Of a stretch of 7,595 nt of DNA, positions 1-5,977 are shown piece after piece. A model generated the notes under the pieces. That model was not told the origin of the DNA, searched no databases, and saw only the letters and a program-made list of their open reading frames with translations. Origin of the DNA: Lachnospiraceae bacterium (GTDB lineage: Bacteria; Bacillota_A; Clostridia; Lachnospirales; Lachnospiraceae). Both the position numbers and the translations under genes were made by a program. Where the stretch lies: positions 1 through 7,595 of the forward strand of contig JAFRYJ010000300.1 in the NCBI GenBank assembly GCA_017437705.1, written 5' to 3'. Positions within the stretch are counted from its first letter, which is position 1. Each line of letters starts with the position of its first letter.

Positions 1-656
1 ACATCATCTGCTGCCCCAGACTCGACGACCTGGAGGGTTCCTATGCATCGCTTATGGCCTTTCTTGAGTCCGGCACGGGAAAGAGCATCCCCGTGTGCAT
101 CCTCTTCAACAACGAGGAGATAGGCAGCCGGACCCAGCAGGGAGCGGACTCTACCTTCCTTTACGATACACTCAAGAGGATCGCATTTTCTCTGGAGCTT
201 TCGGAGGAATACTTCCTCAGGCTGCTGGCAGCCAGCTTTATGGCGTCCTGCGACAATGCCCACGGTACCCATCCCAATTATCCGGAGCTGGCAGACAGGC
301 AGAACTCGCCCTCGCTGAACAAGGGCATCGTTATAAAATTCAATTCCTCGGGCCATTACGGCACGGACGACCTTTCTGCCGCGTTCTTCAAGATGATATG
401 CGACAAAGCCGGAGTGCCTTACCAGCATTATTACGTAAACGCCGACCTGAGGTGCGGTTCCACGCTGGGCTACATCTCCGAATCCCACGTGTCCATCACC
501 ATAGCCGATGTGGGCCTGCCCCAGCTTTCCATGCACTCATGCCTTGAGACCGCAGGAGCAAAGGATATGGACTATATGATATCCGCACTTAAGATACTCT
601 TCGAAAGCTACGGCGAAAGGTACGGCCACGAGCTCACACTGGATGAGATCGGGTAA
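1..656 (+). CDS. M18-family zinc aminopeptidase (aspartyl aminopeptidase-like), C-terminal half, 5'-truncated by window edge
   Basis: The frame is open from base 3, so the gene begins outside the window; the ATG at 54 is internal. About 217 codons are present, against roughly 430 in full-length M18 enzymes. Visible family hallmarks, in order: PRLDDL (bases 15-32; its first Asp, codon at 24, matches the metal-bridging Asp of M18); NNEEIGS (from base 108, the catalytic Glu plus a zinc-ligand Glu); CDNAHGTHPN (Asp codon at 252, zinc ligand); GSTLGYIS; and LSMHSCLE (His codon at 534, zinc ligand). Only the first zinc-binding His of the family should lie off-window. M18 enzymes are cytosolic dodecameric metallopeptidases that remove N-terminal residues, often acidic ones. 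Substrate preference cannot be read here. The gene ends in TAA and converges on the HAD gene; nothing links it to the galactoside operon. Confidence 0.93.
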   Translation, partial: IICCPRLDDLEGSYASLMAFLESGTGKSIPVCILFNNEEIGSRTQQGADSTFLYDTLKRIAFSLELSEEYFLRLLAASFMASCDNAHGTHPNYPELADRQNSPSLNKGIVIKFNSSGHYGTDDLSAAFFKMICDKAGVPYQHYYVNADLRCGSTLGYISESHVSITIADVGLPQLSMHSCLETAGAKDMDYMISALKILFESYGERYGHELTLDEIG

Positions 657-705
657 GAAAAGGGATTTACAGTGCCCTTCAGGACCGCTCTGACCACCGG
701 ATACA

Positions 706-765
706 AAACAGGTATTCTTTACACTGCAGGACCCCTTAAGTGTTCGGCGTAAAGAATACCTGTTT
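706..765. terminator. Perfect 17-bp inverted repeat between convergent genes, probable bidirectional terminator
   Basis: The arm AAACAGGTATTCTTTAC (706-722) is matched exactly by GTAAAGAATACCTGTTT (749-765), with a 26-nt loop. It lies 49 nt after the aminopeptidase stop and 26 nt after the HAD stop on the other strand, the usual place for a shared terminator. On the + strand the stem is followed by GAGTTTATTA; on the - strand the arm ends in TGTTTTGT, so the U-runs are short. The stem is AT-rich (5 of 17 G/C) and the loop is large, unlike the canonical GC-rich terminator at 1706-1734. The perfect pairing is seen directly; the terminator role is inferred from position. Confidence 0.6.
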
Positions 766-791
766 GAGTTTATTACAGTTATTCAGTTCGA

Positions 792-1598
792 TCACATAGC
801 ATCGATGTATTTCGCCAGCCCGTCGTGGTTGTTATCCTCTTCCGTGACGACGTCTGCCGCTGCTTTTATCTTATCCGCACCGTTTATCATGGCAATGCCG
901 GTGCCTGCCATCTCGATCATCTCCATGTCGTTTTCCATGTCGCCGGCGGCATAGGTGCGCTCCTCAGGTATCCCGAGATACTTTGCCAGATACCTCAGCG
1001 CCCTGCCCTTTCCAGCTTCCTTCGAAAAGATCTCAAGGTAGCTCCTGCTGGAGAAAGCCATCTTTGTGCGGTCGCCGAGCTTTTCCGCGATCTCGTCTCT
1101 CAGGGCCGTCAGCTTTTCCCTGTCGGCGTCTATGGCAAGAAGCTTGCAGGGGGGCTCCGTCATCTCTTTTTTGATATCCCTGAAAATGATCAGCGGGCAG
1201 TGTATGAAGCTGATATAGTGCGCGCTGTGTTCGTTGTATTCCTTTGCAAGGATATACGGTCCCCTGTATGCCTGAATGTATATGCCCCGCCTGTCGGCCA
1301 TATCCATGATCTCAAAAGCATCATCGATAGCAATTCCGGCCCTGTACACTTCCCCGCCGCCGTGGGCTTCCGTTATCAGCGCCCCGTTGAAGGATACGAT
1401 GTAGCTGCCGGGATAATCCAGTTCCATGGTGCGGCAGACCTCCTCGGCGCTCATCAGCGGCCTCCCCGTGCTGATCGCGAAGACACCGCCTCTTTCAGCG
1501 AAATCGTCCAGAGCCTTTCTCGTTCTTTCCGTTATCCTTTTGTCCCTCGTCAGTAATGTCTCGTCAAGATCCGATAAAAATAAACTTCTGTCTGCCAA
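792..1598 (-). CDS. Cof-type HAD-superfamily (subclass IIB) phosphatase
   Basis: A 268-aa cytosolic HAD hydrolase with all four motifs. Motif I is SDLDETLL (residues 9-16), with the D10 nucleophile and D12 acid/base. Motif II is ISTGRP (42-47). The motif III Lys lies in GKGRAL (K197). Motif IV is AGDMENDMEMI (218-228), with D220 and D224 holding Mg2+. The insert between motifs II and III is of type C2B, as in Cof/YidA-like enzymes that dephosphorylate sugar phosphates and similar small phosphoesters. The length is normal for the family. The start is TTG: a strong GGGGAGG lies 7 nt upstream, and an in-frame stop (TGA at 1623-1625) blocks any longer start. It lies downstream of the galactokinase operon on the same strand but behind a terminator. 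A role on galactose-derived phosphates is possible from proximity only; Cof-type substrates cannot be predicted from sequence. Confidence 0.92.
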   Translation of the reverse strand: MADRSLFLSDLDETLLTRDKRITERTRKALDDFAERGGVFAISTGRPLMSAEEVCRTMELDYPGSYIVSFNGALITEAHGGGEVYRAGIAIDDAFEIMDMADRRGIYIQAYRGPYILAKEYNEHSAHYISFIHCPLIIFRDIKKEMTEPPCKLLAIDADREKLTALRDEIAEKLGDRTKMAFSSRSYLEIFSKEAGKGRALRYLAKYLGIPEERTYAAGDMENDMEMIEMAGTGIAMINGADKIKAAADVVTEEDNNHDGLAKYIDAM

Positions 1599-1605
1599 AA
1601 CGGCA

Positions 1606-1612
1606 CCTCCCC
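1606..1612 (-). promoter_or_regulatory. Strong Shine-Dalgarno fixing the TTG start of the HAD gene
   Basis: The - strand reads GGGGAGG, then TGCCGTT (7 nt), then TTG. This near-ideal site and spacing decides the non-ATG start. No ATG or GTG is available in frame before the upstream stop at 1623-1625. Confidence 0.75.
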
Positions 1613-1686
1613 GGGTAAATATTCACGCGACCGGGACCGAACCTGCGCTTATCCCAGGCCGTCCCGCTGTTTGCTGAGTTTTCTTG

Positions 1687-1695
1687 ATTCTATCA
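1687..1695 (-). promoter_or_regulatory. Candidate extended -10 promoter for the HAD gene
   Basis: The - strand reads TGATAGAAT, which fits the extended -10 form TGnTAnnnT, about 90 nt before the TTG start and just past the galK terminator. No convincing -35 is visible at the right distance. The spacer between HAD and galK (1599-1762, 164 nt) otherwise holds only the SD and the terminator. A separate promoter is expected because the terminator should insulate this gene from the operon. Confidence 0.35.
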
Positions 1696-1705
1696 CAACC
1701 CGCGC

Positions 1706-1734
1706 AAAAATACAGCCCGGGGTTTCCCGGGCTG
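1706..1734 (-). terminator. Intrinsic terminator of the alpha-galactoside operon
   Basis: On the - strand CAGCCCGGG pairs perfectly with CCCGGGCTG (9 bp, GC-rich) around a 4-nt loop (AAAC). It is followed at once by TATTTTT. It sits 28 nt after the galactokinase stop, so it ends the four-gene transcript. Stem, loop and U-tract are all seen directly and match the textbook form. Confidence 0.88.
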
Positions 1735-1762
1735 CGTGATCAACTGCTGCTGCAATAATCCT

Positions 1763-2920
1763 TTATATCACATTTAAAAACATGCAGGAGCCTTCGCCGA
1801 GGTATCCATCCATAAAGGACCTGAAGCGTTCCTTCATTTCAAGAGGAACATATGCCTGTATGGTACCGGCAAAGCCGCCGCCGTGGACTCTTACGGCTCC
1901 GCTTCCTGCAAGGGCCTTTTCCGCCAGCACTATGGCCGCAGCCATTTCCTGATGCATTATGCTCCCCGCCGGTATGATGTTCTGCAGAAGCTCTGCCGAC
2001 GACCTGCCCGACGCCTTTACAAGCTCAAGAAAGCCATTCATATCTCCGGACTCAATGGCATTCACCGCCTGCTCTACCCTGGCGTTTTCATCATAAACAT
2101 GCATGGCGCGAAGAACGGCCCTGTCGCCGAAGGCTTTTCTCAGGTTCGCAAGCTCATCATAAAAATCCTGCTCCGGCACGTCCCTTAAAGCTGTCCTGCC
2201 GAAATAGGCGTCTATCTTCGAGAGCTCATCCGTGATGGCCCTGTACTCTCCCGTAAGCTCCTCGTGTCCTGCTCCGCATTTTATAATGCAGAGCGCATAT
2301 CCCGCTTTCTTTATATCAAGCTCAAGCTGTTTTATCTCCGGCTGCTCCGGGTCCTTAAAATCGATGGCAGTTATGCCTTTTGATGCACAGGCCGTCTGGT
2401 CCATAAGCCCGCAGGGCTTTAAAAAGTACAGGTTTTCAGCCCTCTGCCCGGCCTTTGCCAGCTCAAGGGGCGTCTTCTCTTCACCCGTGATGCGGGAAAG
2501 GATCCGCCCTGTAAGTATCTCGAAGGCTGCCGAGCTTGAAAGCCCGCTGCCCTGAGGAATATCGGAATTTATATACGCCATAAAGCCTTTGCCCTCTGCA
2601 TTGGCAAAGGCCGCAGCCATCCCTCTTACAAGGGCTTCCGCCGTGCCGTATTCATCCTCTTTTACGCCCGTATCCCGGAGATCGATCTCAAACGCGCCGT
2701 AGCCCTCGGAATATATGTGAGCACGTCCGTCATCCGTCTCCTTTATATACCCGTGTATCATCAGATCTACGGGAGCCGCAATGACCCTTCCGTGCTGATG
2801 GTCCGTATGATTGCCCATCATCTCCGTTCTGCCCGGAGCACGAACTATATGCTCCGGCCTGCAGCCGAAATGCTCCGCAAATTTCGCAATTGCCTTAACG
2901 TCCGTACGCGCCTGCTCCAT
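1763..2920 (-). CDS. galK: Galactokinase (GHMP kinase family)
   Basis: ATP-dependent phosphorylation of galactose to galactose-1-phosphate in the cytoplasm. Residues are numbered from the longer start at 2944. The N-terminal galactokinase signature is APGRTEMMGNHTDHQHG (36-52), with the conserved Arg at 39. The GHMP ATP-binding loop is PQGSGLSSSAAF (130-141). The catalytic-base Asp is in GLMDQ (D182), and the C-terminal GHMP motif is RVHGGGFAG (352-360). The start is placed at the ATG at 2920 because GAGG lies 8 nt upstream. The ATG at 2944 (8 residues longer, 393 aa) overlaps the upstream gene by 14 nt and has no SD. The shorter form puts the signature near residue 28, closer to family norm. 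It is last in the operon, followed by a terminator; no galT or galE accompanies it. Odd point: the sugar-contacting Glu of the usual GEHTDY is Asn (N45) and the Tyr is His, a variant I associate with clostridial homologues. Confidence 0.93.
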   Translation of the reverse strand: MEQARTDVKAIAKFAEHFGCRPEHIVRAPGRTEMMGNHTDHQHGRVIAAPVDLMIHGYIKETDDGRAHIYSEGYGAFEIDLRDTGVKEDEYGTAEALVRGMAAAFANAEGKGFMAYINSDIPQGSGLSSSAAFEILTGRILSRITGEEKTPLELAKAGQRAENLYFLKPCGLMDQTACASKGITAIDFKDPEQPEIKQLELDIKKAGYALCIIKCGAGHEELTGEYRAITDELSKIDAYFGRTALRDVPEQDFYDELANLRKAFGDRAVLRAMHVYDENARVEQAVNAIESGDMNGFLELVKASGRSSAELLQNIIPAGSIMHQEMAAAIVLAEKALAGSGAVRVHGGGFAGTIQAYVPLEMKERFRSFMDGYLGEGSCMFLNVI

Positions 2921-2925
2921 AGTCA

Positions 2926-2932
2926 CCGCCTC
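2926..2932 (-). promoter_or_regulatory. Shine-Dalgarno supporting the shorter galK start
   Basis: The - strand reads GAGGCGG, with the GAGG core ending 8 nt before the ATG at 2920. It overlaps the TGA stop of the upstream gene (2931-2933), so ribosomes finishing that gene are delivered onto the galK site. The sequence before the alternative ATG at 2944 (CCGCGGGCACTT) has no comparable match. Confidence 0.6.
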
Positions 2933-4376
2933 AGTCGTTTTCATAAGTGCCCGCGGCCAGCCTTACGCATTCGTATGCCCCGTTATAGTATCCCCGGGAC
3001 TTAAGCTCGTTTATTCGGCCGCACATGTGTGTAAGTATTTCGGGATCGTTGAGCATCCTGTCAAGCATGGCGTTCATGGACTTTTCCTCTGCGCATTCAA
3101 AGGTGCCGTCCCCCGATTCCCTGGAGCATATGGCTCCGTAGACCTCATGGCCGCCTATATGCTGCATGAAGATCTTCGGTATCGGATAATAGGCAAGCTC
3201 CGAAGGCTTGGTGATCAGTATGTCCGACTCCGGCATCAGTATATTCGTGGCATATACCGCATTGAAAATGTCATCATCACAGATAACGGTCACTCCCTCA
3301 GCACGCTGCCCTCTTATGTCTTTTACATACTGACAGAGCTCATCATAACAGTTGACGAATTCCTTAAGTTCCACGCCGGAAAGCTCGTTTTTCATTTTAT
3401 CCAGCACGTCTTTGTGATCGCCGAAATTAATGAACATGGCTGCCCTGCCCTCTTTAACATAAGGCAGCAGGTGTCTTACGACAGAAAGGAACTGCTTATA
3501 ACCCGCGCCGGCGCCTCCTACGGTAAGAAGGAATCTAAGCGGTGCTTCACCGTTTGCGCGGCGTATCCTTAAGGCATTATCCTCCTCCAGATCCTTTAAA
3601 AGCTCGTGATCCACATACATGCCCACCATCTTCAGATACTTCTCCGGAATGCCCTGAAGCGGGCTCTTTGCAAAGCCGTTCATCATTTTGTAACCCAGCC
3701 ATGCGAAGGGCGTCTGTACCGTGTGGATGGCTCCCTCGGAAAGATGCAGGGCCATGGGCCAGTTGTCGGGTATGGCGATGACCACATGTGTCATCCCGGC
3801 GTGGATCGCTGCCTGGCTGGGCCATACATGGGTGGCGATATAGGGCACATCCTTAGGCAGTGATGCCATTAGCGGCACCAGCAGTTCCGAATTCTTCTGG
3901 TCTTTGGCGTTGTATGTCAGCTTTTTGAAGCCCTCACTGTTTAAGGGCTCCCAGAAAAGGCTGTTGAATATCCGGGACTTCTGGGATATGCGGGAGGCTT
4001 TTGAATAAAGGTCGTTCTGCTCCCGTATCATCTTTGAGCCCGTGGCGTCGAAGCCGGCCAGATCCAGCCAGTACGGCGTGTATCCCAGAGCCTTGGCGCA
4101 TGATGCCATCGCTATGCTTATACGGTAATGGCCGAAGCCCATCCTTATGTTCCCAACCACCAGCGGGTTCCCGGAAAGGGGCTCTTCCCTGTCTGACAGC
4201 ACCAGCTTCCTTGCGTCGAGATGTGCAAGGGTGCCTATGGCCTCCGAGGAAAAACGGTAATCCTTTCCCGAATCGTCGCCGTATTTCTTAATATACTTCT
4301 GTTTGCTTTTTTCGGCTTTTCGCAGTGTCTTCTGATCGACCTTATTGCCGAATATAACCGCAGATCTGTCTGTCAT
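2931..4376 (-). CDS. Unclassified GT-B/GT28-like protein of the alpha-galactoside operon
   Basis: A 481-aa protein I cannot assign to a named enzyme. It has no signal peptide and no clear membrane span, so it is probably cytosolic. Features suggesting a two-domain GT-B fold of the MurG/MGDG-synthase (GT28) kind: a Lys-rich N-terminal tail (about 1-40); a Rossmann-like strand and turn, VVGNIRMGFGHYRIS (73-87), resembling the glycine-rich GxGH loop; IATHVWPSQAA (180-190); a second-domain opening FLLTVGGAGAGYKQF (282-296); and ESDILITKPSE (383-393) followed by IGGHEVYGA, where GT28 enzymes bind the nucleotide-sugar. The fold call is inference from these motifs only. Its ATG forms an ATGA overlap with the stop of the alpha-galactosidase gene, and its own end abuts galK, so it is translationally coupled within the pathway. 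It may act on galactose-1-phosphate or a UDP-sugar, or may glycosylate something with imported galactose; neither can be shown here. Confidence 0.7.
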   Translation of the reverse strand: MTDRSAVIFGNKVDQKTLRKAEKSKQKYIKKYGDDSGKDYRFSSEAIGTLAHLDARKLVLSDREEPLSGNPLVVGNIRMGFGHYRISIAMASCAKALGYTPYWLDLAGFDATGSKMIREQNDLYSKASRISQKSRIFNSLFWEPLNSEGFKKLTYNAKDQKNSELLVPLMASLPKDVPYIATHVWPSQAAIHAGMTHVVIAIPDNWPMALHLSEGAIHTVQTPFAWLGYKMMNGFAKSPLQGIPEKYLKMVGMYVDHELLKDLEEDNALRIRRANGEAPLRFLLTVGGAGAGYKQFLSVVRHLLPYVKEGRAAMFINFGDHKDVLDKMKNELSGVELKEFVNCYDELCQYVKDIRGQRAEGVTVICDDDIFNAVYATNILMPESDILITKPSELAYYPIPKIFMQHIGGHEVYGAICSRESGDGTFECAEEKSMNAMLDRMLNDPEILTHMCGRINELKSRGYYNGAYECVRLAAGTYEND

Positions 4377-5971
4377 CTCATCGTTCCCTTTTTAATATCA
4401 TACTCAAAGCTCTTTTTTACTCCGGCCTGCTCATATTCCACACGGAGCTTCCTTCCGTTTCTGGAATATGAAACATTCTTCCTGCTGCGGAAAAGATCCA
4501 GGGCATTCTCCAGTATCTCCCTTTTTCCTTCATCATAGGAGCCGATATCGTCCGATGTCATCAGAAGCGAACCGAACAGGGCGTTCATCGTCGTAAGGCT
4601 CTTCCGCTGCTCCGGGTTCAGCTTGATGTTTTCATCCCTCAGAAGAAATACATCCGGATCGTTAAGGAACATGTGCCCGTCGAGGCAGCTCCTGAAAACG
4701 GAATTCAGTATCGTATTCTTTGTTGATACCCTCTCCGGATGGAAGATGCTCATGTAAGGAGCATCGTCGAAGCTTAAAGATACATCGGGCCCCACACGCA
4801 TGTACTCAAAGCGCTCAAAGGCGTTCGAAAGTGTGGCTCCGCAGCCCAGTATAAGCTTGCCGGCAAGCTCCTCCCGGAGCAGGCTGTAGGCGAATTCCGA
4901 GGTCTCGCATCTTGTCTTTCCGTAAAGAGGCTTCAGATTTACCGCGTACAGGAAATCCAGCTTGAAGAAATCGAATCCCAGCTCCACGTAATGACGGAGG
5001 CTTTTTCTGATGTATTCCACTGCCTCCGGTATATTCAGATCCAGCGGGCAGTCATTTGACCAGTTGCTGCCGGCATATATCCTTCTGCCCTTTTTGGGAT
5101 GGATCGGGAACCAATCGGGGTGATCGTACATAAGCTGAGACTTCTCCTCGGCAACGAAGGGGGCCAGCCATATGCCGGCCATCATGCCCTTTTCATGGAT
5201 CCTGTCCACCACCGGCTTAAGCCCGGTGGGGAATTTCTTCCTGTCCACCGAGAGCCAGTCTCCCACATATGTCTCAAATCCGTCGTCTATCTGGAAGAGG
5301 TCAAATCGGCTGTCAGCCTGTTCTATGGCGTTGAAGATGAGCTGTTCGTTTATGTTCTGATAATGGTTGTACCATGACGTATAGCCGAACAGCTTCCTTT
5401 CGGTCACCGGTGTGTAGGACGCGAAATAGGCATCACCTCTGTCCGACAGCATATAGTCGAAAACGGTAAAGCTCTCGCCGGCCTTAAGGACTCTTCCGTC
5501 GATGTCGCTCTGCAGCAGTATCCTGTTGTCCTTTCTGAAGAACCAGATAAGAAGGTATGCGTTTTTATGATTGAAGCTGCCGATGAAAAGCGGATCCCTG
5601 CCGTTTATCCAGCTGAAGTCAAAGCCCTGGAGCCGGCCCTTCGGCAGATCCCAGAAGGCCTGGGATCCGTAGTATCTGAACTTGAAATAGCTGGTCACGG
5701 GCCGCGGCCCGGCCTTCAGGTCGTTCAGATACTCGCCCTTCTCGAATTCCTTCGTCTCGGTCCAGGACTGATATCCGTTGGCCATTATGCGGTCATCATC
5801 TTCAAAATACCTTGTGAATTCGATGGCCGCATCCTTCAGCTCCAGATCCCTTTTTGCGGTCGCTTTTACCCTGTGGCGTTCCCCTTCAAAAACCTCTTCA
5901 AGGATCACGTTTTCGTCGGTCTCTTCCGCAGTATACAGAATACCGTCTGATGTGTAGGTAAGCTTTATCAT
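4373..5971 (-). CDS. Cytoplasmic GH36 alpha-galactosidase
   Basis: A 532-aa retaining alpha-galactosidase that would release terminal alpha-galactose from melibiose/raffinose-type oligosaccharides. An N-terminal beta-sandwich region (about 1-190) precedes the (beta/alpha)8 catalytic barrel. The barrel opens at GYTSWYNHY (196-204) and carries FQIDDGFE (226-233), VGDW (236-239) and GIWLAPF (266-272). The nucleophile is the Asp of FFKLDF (D339) and the acid/base is the Asp of RVGPD (D396), 57 residues later. C377-G378 lies in the substrate-binding region between them. The length matches the short GH36 group (Thermotoga GalA type, about 550 aa), not the 720-aa group. There is no signal peptide, so it needs an importer, which is the gene just upstream (6-nt gap). 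It has no clear SD of its own; the gap and stop/start arrangement suggest reinitiation. The GH36 assignment is firm; the exact substrate is not. Confidence 0.93.
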   Translation of the reverse strand: MIKLTYTSDGILYTAEETDENVILEEVFEGERHRVKATAKRDLELKDAAIEFTRYFEDDDRIMANGYQSWTETKEFEKGEYLNDLKAGPRPVTSYFKFRYYGSQAFWDLPKGRLQGFDFSWINGRDPLFIGSFNHKNAYLLIWFFRKDNRILLQSDIDGRVLKAGESFTVFDYMLSDRGDAYFASYTPVTERKLFGYTSWYNHYQNINEQLIFNAIEQADSRFDLFQIDDGFETYVGDWLSVDRKKFPTGLKPVVDRIHEKGMMAGIWLAPFVAEEKSQLMYDHPDWFPIHPKKGRRIYAGSNWSNDCPLDLNIPEAVEYIRKSLRHYVELGFDFFKLDFLYAVNLKPLYGKTRCETSEFAYSLLREELAGKLILGCGATLSNAFERFEYMRVGPDVSLSFDDAPYMSIFHPERVSTKNTILNSVFRSCLDGHMFLNDPDVFLLRDENIKLNPEQRKSLTTMNALFGSLLMTSDDIGSYDEGKREILENALDLFRSRKNVSYSRNGRKLRVEYEQAGVKKSFEYDIKKGTMR

Positions 5972-5977
5972 ATCTTA

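Noticed and set aside
95..547. Second + strand frame (150 codons) inside the aminopeptidase gene
   Set aside because: The other frame carries all M18 metal-site motifs; this one is Arg/Pro/Gln-rich out-of-frame noise.
825..1556. + strand open frame (243 codons) opposite the HAD gene
   Set aside because: It lies wholly antisense to a gene with all four HAD motifs, has no recognisable motif, and begins without a Shine-Dalgarno.
2921..2944. Longer galK start at 2944
   Set aside because: It has no Shine-Dalgarno and overlaps the upstream gene by 14 nt; the ATG at 2920 has GAGG at 8 nt. It is not excluded, and the protein would gain only 8 residues.
2811..3572. Long + strand open frame (253 codons) opposite galK and the GT-like gene
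   Set aside because: It is antisense to two well-supported coupled genes, spans their junction, and its translation shows no domain-like pattern. It is a shadow frame.
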